NCBI RefSeq assembly: GCF_900104895.1
Contig: NZ_LT629742.1
Coordinates: 1,860,001 to 1,924,000, forward strand
DNA: 64,000 nt
Reading direction: 5' to 3'
Source: Microterricola viridarii
GTDB lineage: Bacteria > Actinomycetota > Actinomycetes > Actinomycetales > Microbacteriaceae
Positions 17,270 through 27,961 of the stretch are shown piece by piece. Numbering within the stretch: the stretch's first letter is position 1; each line of letters begins with the position of its first letter. The notes beneath the pieces were generated by a model that ran no database searches, was not told where the DNA came from, and saw nothing but the letters and a program-made list of their open reading frames with translations. The position numbers were made by a program, and so were the translations under genes.

Positions 17270-19333
17270 TCAGTGTGCGCGCAGCAGGCGCATGGAGGTG
17301 CCGGCCATGCGCAGCACGGCGCCGGGGGCGTGGTTCTCCAGCCGGGTCGCCCCCAGGCTGTCGTCGGCGGAGTCCCAGAGCGTCTCGTACCAGCCGACGC
17401 CCTCGTGGATGGGCAGGGCGACGTCCCGCTCCGACTCGGTGGCGTGCACGACGAGCAGGATGCGGTTGAACTCCTCCTCCACCGGAGTGCTCGCCGCGAG
17501 GTACTGCAGGGTGCGCTGTTCTGGCGCGTTCCAGTCCTCCTCACTCATCGGCAGGCCGTCGGCGTCGAACCAGTCCATCTGCGAGGCGCCCGGCACGTGC
17601 TCGCCCAGCCGGGCGTAACGCTGGGGGCGGAGGGCCGGGTTCGCGCGGCGCAGGGCGATCAGCCGGGCGGTGACGGAGCGCAGCTGCTCCTGCCAGGGCT
17701 CGCGCACCCAGCCCAGCCAGCCGAGCTCGGTGTCGTGGCAGTAGGCGTTGTTGTTGCCGTGCTGGCTGCGGCCGAACTCGTCGCCGGCGGTGAGCATGGG
17801 CACCCCGGCGGAGAACAGCAGCGTGCCGAGCAGGTTGCGCATCGCCTTGCGCCGGTCTGCGAGCACCGCCGGGTCTTCGGAGGGGCCCTCCTGGCCGTGG
17901 TTGAAGGAGTTGTTGTTGTCGCTGCCGTCGCGGTTGCCCTCGCCGTTGCCGAGGTTGTGCTTCTCGTTGTACGCGGTCAGGTCGGCCAGGGTGAAGCCGT
18001 CGTGCGCGGTCACGAAGTTGAGCGAGGCGAGCGGCCCGCGCTCGCCGGAGAAGGTGTTCGAGGATCCCGCCAGCCGGGTCGCGAAGCGGCCGATGCCGCT
18101 GCCGGCCGAGCCGCTGCCGCGCTCCCTGGCGATGTCGGTGAGCCAGAAGTCGCGCATGCGGTCGCGGTAGCGGTCGTTCCACTCCGTCCAGCCGTCGGCG
18201 AAGTTGCCCGTCTGCCAGCCGTTGATGCCGACATCCCACGGCTCGGCGATCATCTTGACGCCCTGCAGGGCCGGGTCGTCGAGGATCGCCTCGAGCAGCG
18301 GGTGCTGCCGGTCGTACGCCACGTTGGCGTCGCGGCCGAGGGTGGCCGCCAGGTCGAAGCGGAAGCCGTCGATCTGCACCTCGTTCGCCCAGTAGCGCAG
18401 AGAGTCCAGCACCAGGCGCGCCGGGCCGCCGGCGTCGGAGGGGGCCGTGTTGCCGAAGTCGACCGTGTTGCCGCAGCCGGTCGTGTCGATGTACGCCCCG
18501 TGTGCGTCGACCCGGTAGTAGTTCGCGTTGTCCAGGCCGCGGAAGCTCGTGGTGGGGCCGTGCGGGCCCTCCTCGGCGGTGTGGTTGTAGACGACGTCGA
18601 GGATCACCTCGATCCCGGCTTCGTGAAGGAGCTTCACCATTCCCTTGAACTCGCGCAGCACGGCATCCGGGCCGGCCGCCTGCGCCGCCGCGGTCGCGTA
18701 GCCCGCGTGCGGGGCGAAGAAGTTCAGCGTGTTGTAGCCCCAGTAGTTGCGGAGGCCCTGCTCCAGCAGGCGCTGCTCGCTGAGCAGGGCGTGCACGGGC
18801 AGCAGTTCGACGGCCGTCACCCCGAGCTCGCGCAGGGCCGCGATGGATGCCTCGTGCGCCAGGCCGGCGTAGCTGCCGCGCAGCTCGGCCGGCACCGCCG
18901 GGTTCAGCTTGCTGAAGCCGCGCACGTGCATCTCGTAGATGACGGACTCGTCCAGCGGGGTGGCCGGCTTGACCGCGCCGTTCCAGTCGAAGCCGTCGTC
19001 GACGATGACGCTCTGCCAGAGCCCGTCCGTGCGGGAGAGCCCGCGGGCGTACGGGTCGACGAGCAGCCGGTCCCGGTCGAAGGCGTGCGGCGCTGCGCCC
19101 GGCCCGTCCGCGCGCAGGGCGTAGCGGCGCCCGGGGACGAGGCTCCGGCTGCGGCCGTGCCAGATGTCGTGGCCGCCCCTGACCATCGGGATCGACTTCA
19201 GCACCCGGCCGGGCTCAGCCTCGTCGAAGACCACGATCTCCATCGCGGTCGCGCTGGCCGACCAAACCCGCAGCTCGCCGCCGCCACTCGTGGCGCGGAA
19301 GCCCGGGCCTGCGGCGATTCTCCCGGGACTCAT
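17270..19333 (-). CDS. glgX: glycogen debranching enzyme
   Basis: GH13_11 isoamylase-type enzyme that hydrolyses alpha-1,6 branches of limit glucan. The 687-residue protein opens with a CBM48-like domain (ELRVWSASATAMEIVVFDE). The catalytic regions are VILDVVYNHTAEEG, FRFDLAATLGR (nucleophile about Asp327), MIAEPWD (acid Glu) and VTAHDGFTLADL, with the GlgX/TreX-specific GLDNANYYR and DEFGRSQHGNNNAYC motifs. It completes the local set of branching, elongating and debranching enzymes. The ATG lies seven bases after a minus-strand TACTGT that overlaps the -10 box of the divergent cysteine desulfurase gene. Confidence 0.95.
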   Translation of the reverse strand: MSPGRIAAGPGFRATSGGGELRVWSASATAMEIVVFDEAEPGRVLKSIPMVRGGHDIWHGRSRSLVPGRRYALRADGPGAAPHAFDRDRLLVDPYARGLSRTDGLWQSVIVDDGFDWNGAVKPATPLDESVIYEMHVRGFSKLNPAVPAELRGSYAGLAHEASIAALRELGVTAVELLPVHALLSEQRLLEQGLRNYWGYNTLNFFAPHAGYATAAAQAAGPDAVLREFKGMVKLLHEAGIEVILDVVYNHTAEEGPHGPTTSFRGLDNANYYRVDAHGAYIDTTGCGNTVDFGNTAPSDAGGPARLVLDSLRYWANEVQIDGFRFDLAATLGRDANVAYDRQHPLLEAILDDPALQGVKMIAEPWDVGINGWQTGNFADGWTEWNDRYRDRMRDFWLTDIARERGSGSAGSGIGRFATRLAGSSNTFSGERGPLASLNFVTAHDGFTLADLTAYNEKHNLGNGEGNRDGSDNNNSFNHGQEGPSEDPAVLADRRKAMRNLLGTLLFSAGVPMLTAGDEFGRSQHGNNNAYCHDTELGWLGWVREPWQEQLRSVTARLIALRRANPALRPQRYARLGEHVPGASQMDWFDADGLPMSEEDWNAPEQRTLQYLAASTPVEEEFNRILLVVHATESERDVALPIHEGVGWYETLWDSADDSLGATRLENHAPGAVLRMAGTSMRLLRAH

Positions 19334-19339
19334 GCGATC

Positions 19340-19346
19340 TACAGTA
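19340..19346. promoter_or_regulatory. shared bidirectional -10 element TACAGTA
   Basis: On the plus strand TACAGT (19340-19345) is followed by seven bases and ATG 19353. On the minus strand TACTGT (19346-19341) is followed by seven bases and the glgX ATG at 19333. The whole divergent intergenic gap is 19 bp, so both genes would be leaderless. Confidence 0.6.
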
Positions 19347-19352
19347 GTGAGT

Positions 19353-20570
19353 ATGGCTGTGTATCTGGATCACGCGGCGACGACACCCATGCTGCCGCTC
19401 GCCATCGACGCGTACGCCCATGCCATGGCACTCGTCGGCAACCCGGCGTCCATCCACTCGATCGGGCAGAACGCCAAACGGGTGCTGGAGGAGGCGCGCG
19501 AGCAGGTGGCCGCGACCCTCGGCTGCGAGAGCATCGAGGTGGTCTTCACCGGTGGGGGCACGGAGGCCGTGAACCTGGCCATCAAGGGCCTGTTCTGGGC
19601 GCGGCCCGGCACCCGAATCCTCGTCGCGGCGGGGGAGCACCACGCCACCATCGACACGGTGGAGTGGCTGGCCGCCCGGGAGGGCGCGACGATCCAGTGG
19701 CTGCCGCTGGACGAGGCCGGGCGGCTCAGCCTGCCCGATCTGGAGGCGGCGCTCGCCGAGGACCCGGAGGACATCGCCCTCGTCAGCGTGCTCTGGGCCA
19801 ACAACGAGGTCGGCACCGTGCAGCCGATCACCGAGATCTCCGCCCTCGCCGCGCGGGCCGGGGTGCCGCTGCACGTGGACGCCATCGCCGCCTACGGCCA
19901 GCTGCCCATCGACGTCAGCGCCGTGCGCGCCGACTCCGGGGCGGGTGCGGGCACCGGGCTCGTGGCGCTCAGCGTCTCCGCGCACAAGATCGGCGGCCCC
20001 GTTGGCATCGGCGCGCTCGTGCTCAGCCGGAGCGCCACCATTGAGGCCCTCATCCACGGCGGCGGCCAGCAGCGCCAGGTGCGCTCCGGCACGCAGGACG
20101 CGGCCGCCGCCGTCTCCTTCGCCGCCGCGGCATCCGCCGTGCACGCCGCCCTGCCGGCCGAGTCCGTGCGCCTGGCCGCGCTCCGGGACCGGCTGGTCGC
20201 GGGGGCGCTGACGGCGGTGCCGCAGGCGGTGCTGAACGGCGCCGGCGGCGACGCCACCGTGCGGCTGCCCGGCAACGCGCACTTCAGCTTCCCGGGCTGC
20301 GAGGGCGACTCGCTGCTGTTCCTGCTCGACATGGCCGGGGTCGCCGTGTCGACCGGCTCGGCCTGCCAGGCCGGCATCCCGGAGCCCTCCCACGTGCTGA
20401 TCGCGATGGGGCGGAGCGTGGAGGAGGCCAGGGGTGCCCTGCGGGTCACCCTCGGGCACACCTCGACGGATGCCGACGTCGACGCCTTCCTCGCGGCGCT
20501 GCCCGCCGCATACGCCCAGGCGGCCACCGCCGGCCACGCCGACCGGCAGACCTCCTTCGACCTGCGCTGA
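19353..20570 (+). CDS. cysteine desulfurase (IscS/NifS class)
   Basis: PLP enzyme that converts cysteine to alanine and delivers persulfide sulfur, here probably to MnmA encoded next door. The 405-residue protein has YLDHAATTP at the N-terminus, [12 protein letters not shown], the PLP-Lys in SAHKIGG (about Lys212) and the catalytic Cys in STGSACQAG (about Cys338). The Asp of HVDA is present, but the Gln usually three residues later in IscS is Ala. ATG 19353 fits the leaderless -10 spacing; GTG 19347 is also in frame. It is followed 61 bp later by mnmA, matching the sulfur-relay pairing seen in many Gram-positive bacteria. Confidence 0.93.
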   Translation: MAVYLDHAATTPMLPLAIDAYAHAMALVGNPASIHSIGQNAKRVLEEAREQVAATLGCESIEVVFTGGGTEAVNLAIKGLFWARPGTRILVAAGEHHATIDTVEWLAAREGATIQWLPLDEAGRLSLPDLEAALAEDPEDIALVSVLWANNEVGTVQPITEISALAARAGVPLHVDAIAAYGQLPIDVSAVRADSGAGAGTGLVALSVSAHKIGGPVGIGALVLSRSATIEALIHGGGQQRQVRSGTQDAAAAVSFAAAASAVHAALPAESVRLAALRDRLVAGALTAVPQAVLNGAGGDATVRLPGNAHFSFPGCEGDSLLFLLDMAGVAVSTGSACQAGIPEPSHVLIAMGRSVEEARGALRVTLGHTSTDADVDAFLAALPAAYAQAATAGHADRQTSFDLR

Positions 20571-20619
20571 GCCCCGCCTGCCCGCATCCGGCCGAGGCGT
20601 TCGCCCAGAGAGCCGCGTT

Positions 20620-20625
20620 TACACT
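20620..20625 (+). promoter_or_regulatory. -10 box, leaderless start of mnmA
   Basis: TACACT, six bases, then ATG 20632. Confidence 0.6.
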
Positions 20626-20631
20626 GGGACC

Positions 20632-21741
20632 ATGAAGGTTTTGGCAGCAATGAGCGGCGGCGTTGACTCGGCAGTGGCGGCGGCCCGCGCCGTCGAGGCG
20701 GGGCACGAGGTCGTCGGCGTGCACCTGGCGCTCAGCCGGATGCCCGGCACCCTCCGCACCGGCGCCCGCGGCTGCTGCACCATCGAGGACTCGATGGACG
20801 CCCAGCGGGCCGCGAACATGATCGGCATCCCGTACTACGTCTGGGACTTCTCCGAGCGCTTCAAGGCCGACGTCGTCGACGACTTCGTCGCCGAGTACCA
20901 GGCAGGCCGCACCCCGAACCCGTGCATGCGCTGCAACGAGCGGATCAAGTTCGCCGCGCTGCTGGAGAAGGCGATCGCCCTCGGCTTCGACGCCGTCTGC
21001 ACCGGCCACTACGCCAGCATTGTGCTGGACAAGGACGGCAACAAGGAGCTGCACCGGGCCAGCGCCTGGGCCAAGGACCAGAGCTACGTGCTCGGCGTCC
21101 TCACCGCCGAGCAGCTCGAGCACGCCTACTTCCCGCTCGGCGACACCCCGTCCAAGGCGGAGGTCCGCGCGGAGGCCGCCGAGCGCGGCTTCAGCGTCGC
21201 CAGCAAGCCGGACAGCCACGACATCTGCTTCATCCCCGACGGCGACACCCGCGGCTGGCTCGCCGACCGCGTCGGTGCCGAGACCGGCGACATCCTCGAC
21301 CGCACCGGCGCCGTCATCGGCAGCCACGAGGGCGCGGCCGCCTTCACCGTCGGCCAGCGCCGGGGCCTCCGCCTCGGCATGCCCGCGGATGACGGAAAGC
21401 CCCGCTTCGTGCTCGAGGTGCGCCCCAAGGACAACACGGTCGTCGTCGGCCCGAAGGAGGCGCTGGCGATCGCCGAGATCGCCGGAAACCGTTTCACCTG
21501 GGCGGGCGTCCCGCAGCAGAGCCCCGAGACGCCGTTCGACATCGAGGTGCAGATCCGCGCCCACGCCGACCCGGTCCCGGCCGTGGCCGTTGTGCGTGAC
21601 GGCGAGCTCATCGTCACCCCGGAGACGCCGCTGGACGGCGTCGCCCCCGGCCAGACGGCCGTGATCTACGTCGGCACGCGCGTGCTGGGCCAGTTCACCA
21701 TCGACCGCACGGTGAGTGCCGTGCCGGTCGGCGCCGCCTAG
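20632..21741 (+). CDS. mnmA: tRNA-specific 2-thiouridylase
   Basis: Installs the 2-thio group on the wobble uridine (U34) of tRNA Lys, Glu and Gln, using ATP and persulfide sulfur. The 369-residue enzyme has the PP-loop [12 protein letters not shown] at the N-terminus, the catalytic Cys pair in NPCMRCNE (about Cys98) and [11 protein letters not shown] (about Cys199), the GHYA motif and GQRRGL. The upstream cysteine desulfurase is the likely sulfur donor. The start sits six bases after a TACACT box, so the mRNA is probably leaderless. Downstream lies a 231-bp repeat-bearing gap before ligA. Confidence 0.96.
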   Translation: MKVLAAMSGGVDSAVAAARAVEAGHEVVGVHLALSRMPGTLRTGARGCCTIEDSMDAQRAANMIGIPYYVWDFSERFKADVVDDFVAEYQAGRTPNPCMRCNERIKFAALLEKAIALGFDAVCTGHYASIVLDKDGNKELHRASAWAKDQSYVLGVLTAEQLEHAYFPLGDTPSKAEVRAEAAERGFSVASKPDSHDICFIPDGDTRGWLADRVGAETGDILDRTGAVIGSHEGAAAFTVGQRRGLRLGMPADDGKPRFVLEVRPKDNTVVVGPKEALAIAEIAGNRFTWAGVPQQSPETPFDIEVQIRAHADPVPAVAVVRDGELIVTPETPLDGVAPGQTAVIYVGTRVLGQFTIDRTVSAVPVGAA

Positions 21742-21768
21742 GACGCTCGAGACCTCCCCGTCCGGAGC

Positions 21769-21906
21769 GGATCGGGAGGCCGACGGCGGATCGGGAGGCG
21801 ACTTCTGGTCGAAAGTTGCCGCCCGATCTCCCGATTGCCGCCGCATCCGGCGTCTCTGCCGCTGGCTGGAGGGAGCGCCAGCGACCGAAGTCCTGACACG
21901 GCGTGA
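21769..21906. repeat. intergenic repeats between mnmA and ligA (copy B)
   Basis: The 231-bp gap holds a direct repeat of CGGATCGGGAGGC at 21769 and 21787, an opposed partner around ATCTCCCGAT (about 21826), and at 21861-21906 a right-half copy of the dispersed palindromic repeat (GGAGGGAGCGCCAGCGACCG, then CTGACACGGCGTGA). No coding sequence is evident. Confidence 0.7.
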
Positions 21907-21960
21907 AAGTGGGAGGCTTTCGACGGCCTCGACTCGCTGGGCTGTGTCTGCGGGTACTCC

Positions 21961-24294
<2,334 letters not shown>

Positions 24295-24295
24295 T

Positions 24296-24314
24296 CACCC
24301 CCGTTCAGGGGGTG
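24296..24314 (+). terminator. hairpin after ligA
   Basis: CACCCCC (24296-24302), loop GTTCA, GGGGGTG (24308-24314), starting two bases after the ligA stop. There is no T-run, so termination is inferred from position and a 7-bp GC stem. Confidence 0.55.
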
Positions 24315-24412
24315 TACTGGCAGGATCAGTTCGGCCCGTCGTCGCCTACGATGATGGATAGCGTTTGCCGGAACAAGCGTCTGATTCTGAGCGCTGAGGG
24401 GACTTGCCGGGC

Positions 24413-25786
24413 ATGCTCGCCGTCGTCATGTTCATAGCCTCGGCCAACGCTGCATTGAGCGGCGTGGCCGAGGGCTTTGTCATGCACGAACCCGTGAATG
24501 TCATTCAGAATGTTGTTTCCTCCGAGCCCGCCACCCCCCTCGATGCCGGGCTCGACCGCCGCGGGCCCGCCGCCGAGTCCCCGCGCATGGTGGCCTTCGA
24601 CGAGGCGGCGCTGAACCGCATCGGCGGCATGAGCCTGCTGCGCGGTGTCTCCCAACTCAGCCCCCGCGAGATCATCCGCTATGCGGAGCGAAACCCAACC
24701 GAACTGGATGCCGTGCGCGACGCGCGCATCGCGCCGAGTGAGGTCGGGGCCTGGTGGCTCAGTACCCCGGGGCAGGCGCAGGCGGCGCTGGCCGAGGCCG
24801 CCCCACAGTTACTCGGCTCCCTGGACGGGGTCCCGGCCGCAGTCCGCGGCCCGGCCAACGAGCGCGCGCTGCAGCGGGCGATCGTCGACACCAGGGAGCG
24901 GGCGGCATCCGGCATCGGCAAGGGCGAGCGTCGAAGACTGGGCCAGCAGCAGCGCATGCTCGAGGCCATCTCCGGGGCGCTGGAGAGCAAACCGGGGGAG
25001 CCGGAGCGAACACTGCTGGAGTTCGACGAGCGGGAGTCGGGCCGTGCCGTCATCGTGATCGGCGATCTCGACACGGCCGACTACATCAGCTACCTCGTCC
25101 CCGGCATGTACTTCTCGGTCCAGCAGCAGATCCGCGACTGGACGGACACGGCCGCCTCCCTCGCCGTCGAGCAGCTGCACTGGCTGCAGGATCAGCCCCA
25201 GGGCGATGGGCCGCCCCGGGTCGCCACCGTCGCCTGGCTCGGCTACCAAACCCCAGACCTGCTGACCATCGGCAGCCTCGAGCTCGCGGAGCACGGCGCC
25301 GATGCGCTGGAATCCTCCTGGCAGGGCATCCGGGCCACCCGCGGCGAGCGGCAGCCCTACCTCACCGTCCTCGCCCACTCGTACGGCTCCACCGCCGCGC
25401 TCATCGCGCTCGAGCGGCACAGCGAGCAGATCGACGCCCTGGCCCTGATCGGCTCGCCCGGCAGCGCCACCCAGAACGCCCGCGACCTCGGCGTCGCCGG
25501 CGACAACGTCTTCGTCGGGGAGGCTCGCTGGGACCCGATCGTCGACACCGCCTTCTACGGCAGCGACCCGGGGTCGCCCTCCTACGGCGCGGTGCGGATC
25601 GGCGTCGGCGGGGGCGTCGACCCGCTCACCCAGAAAGAGCTCGCCGGGTCCGTCGGTCACAACGCCTACTTCGCCCCCGGCAGCGAGTCCCAGCGCAATC
25701 TCGCGCTGATCGGCATCGGCCGTGGCGACTGGGTCACGGATGGCGGAACGCTGCCTCCCGGCACCATGCTGGCGACGGCGCGCTAG
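24413..25786 (+). CDS. DUF1023-type alpha/beta hydrolase, probably exported
   Basis: A 457-residue protein with the actinobacterial DUF1023 signature: GDLDTADYISYLVPGM, then VATVAWLGYQTPDLLT, then the nucleophile elbow AHSYGSTAA (Ser about 323) and GSPGSATQNA. The N-terminus (MLAVVMFIASANAALSGVAEG) is hydrophobic and could be a signal or anchor. The substrate is unknown; relatives are often called esterases without proof. ATG 24413 is chosen, with GAGGGG upstream; an in-frame TTG at 24404 sits too close to that site. Its TAG stop codon forms the first half of the -10 box of the next gene. Confidence 0.8.
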   Translation: MLAVVMFIASANAALSGVAEGFVMHEPVNVIQNVVSSEPATPLDAGLDRRGPAAESPRMVAFDEAALNRIGGMSLLRGVSQLSPREIIRYAERNPTELDAVRDARIAPSEVGAWWLSTPGQAQAALAEAAPQLLGSLDGVPAAVRGPANERALQRAIVDTRERAASGIGKGERRRLGQQQRMLEAISGALESKPGEPERTLLEFDERESGRAVIVIGDLDTADYISYLVPGMYFSVQQQIRDWTDTAASLAVEQLHWLQDQPQGDGPPRVATVAWLGYQTPDLLTIGSLELAEHGADALESSWQGIRATRGERQPYLTVLAHSYGSTAALIALERHSEQIDALALIGSPGSATQNARDLGVAGDNVFVGEARWDPIVDTAFYGSDPGSPSYGAVRIGVGGGVDPLTQKELAGSVGHNAYFAPGSESQRNLALIGIGRGDWVTDGGTLPPGTMLATAR

Positions 25787-25789
25787 CCT
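25784..25789 (+). promoter_or_regulatory. -10 box overlapping a stop codon
   Basis: TAGCCT, whose TAG is the stop of the preceding gene, then six bases and ATG 25796. Confidence 0.55.
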
Positions 25790-25795
25790 GTCCGC

Positions 25796-27565
25796 ATGAG
25801 CGACAAAGCTCCGAAGAAGCCGGCCCGCGACACCGCGGGGCAGGAGACGACCGGCCCGTCACGCCGGCGGTTCCTGCAGGCGACGGGCATCGCGGCCGCC
25901 GGATTCGCCGTCGGCGGTGCGACGGGCGGCGCGATCGGCGCCTCCATCGGTCTGGCCGCCGGCGCTGAGCGCGACAGCGACGATTTCACGCCGCTCGACG
26001 CCCGCAGCGCGCCCGGCTTCGACCACCTCGTGGTGGTGATGGGGGAGAATCGCTCCTTCGACAACCTGCTCGGCTTCCTCTACACGCCGGGCACCCTGCC
26101 GCAGGGCCAGACCTTCGACGGGCTCGCCTTCGGCGACTACTCGAACACGGCGCCAGGCGGCACGGTCATTCCCGCGCACGTCTACACGGGCAGCACCGAC
26201 GAGATCATGGGCTCGCCGTCGCCGGACCCTGGCGAGGAATACCCGCATGTGAACACGCAGCTGTTCAACCGCATCGACCCGGCGGGCAACGCCGAGAAGC
26301 CGGTCGGCGACATGCAGGCGCCCTACAACGCACCGGCCTCCACCGCGAAGCCAAGCATGGACGGCTTCGTCACCGACTACGACGTGAACTACCGCCGGCT
26401 GCAGAAGGGCAAGGCGCCGTCGGCAGACGAGCTCGGCACGATCATGGGCTCGTTCAGCCCCGAGATGCTGCCCGTGCTCAGCACGCTCGCCCAGGGCTTC
26501 GCCGTCTACGACAACTGGTTCTGCGCCGTGCCGTCGCAGACCTTCTGCAACCGCTCCTTCTTCCACGCCTCCACCTCGCACGGCTTCGTCACCAACAAGG
26601 AGGGCGGCGGCTACAAGAAGTGGCTGGACGCCCCGCCGACGCCGACCATCTTCAACCGGCTGCAGGATGCCGGGGTCGACTGGCGGGTCTACTTCGACGC
26701 CCTGCAGATGGTGTCCTTCACCGGCGTGCTGCACGCCCCCGCGCTGCAGAAGTACTGGGCCACCGGTCACTTCGCGACCATGGACGCCTTCTACGCGGAT
26801 GCCGCAGCCGGCACGCTGCCCGCCTACTCCTTCATCGAGCCGCGCATGGTCTACAACCACAACGACTTCCACCCGCCGTTCGGCACGCTCAAGGAAAGCG
26901 ACGTCGACGGCCAGGAGGTCATCGACAGTGCCGTCTCCGACGTGCGCGCCGGCGAGGCGCTCATCCACCAGATCTACTCGGCGGTCAGGACCAGCGCCAG
27001 CGCCCACGGCTCCAACGCGCTGAACACGCTGCTCCTGATCACCTTCGACGAGCACGGCGGGACCTACGACCACGTCGCCCCGCCTGCCGCGATCAAGCCG
27101 GACGACGGCGGGGCGGGCGAGATGGGCTTCGAGTTCGACCGGCTCGGCTGCCGCGTGCCCGCCATCGCGATCTCCGCCTACACGCGGGCGGGAACCGTGC
27201 TCAACGACGAGATGCACCACGGCGCGCTCAGCGCCACCCTCGCCAGGGTGCACGGGCTCAAGCCGCTGACCGCGCGGGACGCCGGCGCGAACACCCTGTT
27301 CAACGCCATCAACCTGCAGACGCCCCGGCAGCCGGTCAACTGGCCGACCACCAGCCCGCAGTTCCTGCCGCCGAACCCGCAGGCGGAGGCGCCGCATCCG
27401 GGCAACAGCCACAAGGACAAGCCGCTCAGCCCGCCAGCGCAAGGCCTGCTCGGCCTGCTGATCGCCAAGTACGCGCCGGCCGGCACCCCGGTGCCGAAGA
27501 CATACGGGGAGGCCTACGAGAACTTGGAGAAGTACGGCAACTCCTTGTTCGGCGTGCCCAAGTAA
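25796..27565 (+). CDS. Tat-exported phospholipase C-like phosphoesterase
   Basis: A 589-residue phosphoesterase of the bacterial phospholipase C/acid phosphatase family. The N-terminus has a twin-arginine signal (SRRRFLQATGIAAAGFAVGG), so it should be exported folded. The catalytic domain opens with HLVVVMGENRSFDNLLGFLY, the family's nucleophile region, and continues with YDNWFCAVPSQTFCNRSFFHA and the metal-binding TFDEHGGTYDHVAPP. These enzymes cleave phosphate esters of phospholipids or other organophosphates; the exact substrate cannot be read from sequence. Its TAA stop lies in a TAAGAT box that may start the gatCAB message. Confidence 0.9.
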   Translation: MSDKAPKKPARDTAGQETTGPSRRRFLQATGIAAAGFAVGGATGGAIGASIGLAAGAERDSDDFTPLDARSAPGFDHLVVVMGENRSFDNLLGFLYTPGTLPQGQTFDGLAFGDYSNTAPGGTVIPAHVYTGSTDEIMGSPSPDPGEEYPHVNTQLFNRIDPAGNAEKPVGDMQAPYNAPASTAKPSMDGFVTDYDVNYRRLQKGKAPSADELGTIMGSFSPEMLPVLSTLAQGFAVYDNWFCAVPSQTFCNRSFFHASTSHGFVTNKEGGGYKKWLDAPPTPTIFNRLQDAGVDWRVYFDALQMVSFTGVLHAPALQKYWATGHFATMDAFYADAAAGTLPAYSFIEPRMVYNHNDFHPPFGTLKESDVDGQEVIDSAVSDVRAGEALIHQIYSAVRTSASAHGSNALNTLLLITFDEHGGTYDHVAPPAAIKPDDGGAGEMGFEFDRLGCRVPAIAISAYTRAGTVLNDEMHHGALSATLARVHGLKPLTARDAGANTLFNAINLQTPRQPVNWPTTSPQFLPPNPQAEAPHPGNSHKDKPLSPPAQGLLGLLIAKYAPAGTPVPKTYGEAYENLEKYGNSLFGVPK

Positions 27566-27568
27566 GAT
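27563..27568 (+). promoter_or_regulatory. putative -10 of gatCAB
   Basis: TAAGAT, whose TAA is the stop of the phosphoesterase gene. It is about 90 bases upstream of gatC, so this mRNA would have a leader. No clear -35 is seen. Confidence 0.35.
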
Positions 27569-27590
27569 TGTCCGGAGCGCTCTCACCACC

Positions 27591-27642
27591 GAGCGACCCC
27601 TATGAGCGAACCCCATGAGCGAAGCCCATGAGCGAACCCCAC
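27591..27642 (+). repeat. 13-bp tandem repeat in gatC leader
   Basis: Four consecutive 13-bp units of the form GAGCGAACCCCAT (27591, 27604, 27617, 27630) with one or two substitutions each, plus a degenerate fifth. Each repeat junction creates an ATGAGCGA with no long reading frame. Confidence 0.8.
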
Positions 27643-27661
27643 GATCGACACACGGAGACCC

Positions 27662-27961
27662 ATGTCCGGAATCAGCGCAGAGCAGGTTGCACACCTCGCT
27701 CAGCTCGCCCGCATCGACCTGAGCCCAGAAGAGATTCTGAGCCTCACCACCGAACTCGACCAGATCGTTGACTCGGTCGCCAAGGTGACCGCCGTCGCCA
27801 CGCCCGACGTCCCAGCGACGAGCCACCCCATCCCGCTGCAGAACGTCTTCCGCCCCGACGTGGTCGGCGAGACGCTCACCCTCGAGCAGGCCCTGCAGAA
27901 CGCGCCGGCCCACGACGGTTCGCGGTTCAAGGTTTCGGCAATTTTGGGAGAAGAGCAGTGA
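27662..27961 (+). CDS. gatC: Asp-tRNA(Asn)/Glu-tRNA(Gln) amidotransferase subunit C
   Basis: Small structural subunit that stabilises the GatA-GatB interface in the transamidation route to Gln-tRNA(Gln) or Asn-tRNA(Asn). The 99-residue protein has the typical [15 protein letters not shown] opening and the [17 protein letters not shown]-terminal motif. The ATG has CGGAGACC upstream. Its last codons overlap the GTG of gatA by four bases (27958-27961). The gatCAB order is the canonical bacterial operon. Confidence 0.95.
   Translation: MSGISAEQVAHLAQLARIDLSPEEILSLTTELDQIVDSVAKVTAVATPDVPATSHPIPLQNVFRPDVVGETLTLEQALQNAPAHDGSRFKVSAILGEEQ

Noticed and set aside
17165-20044. Plus-strand open frame of 959 codons
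   Set aside because: It lies antisense to glgX and ybaK and then in the wrong frame of the cysteine desulfurase; composition is an Arg/Val/Gly shadow of GC-rich codons with no motifs.
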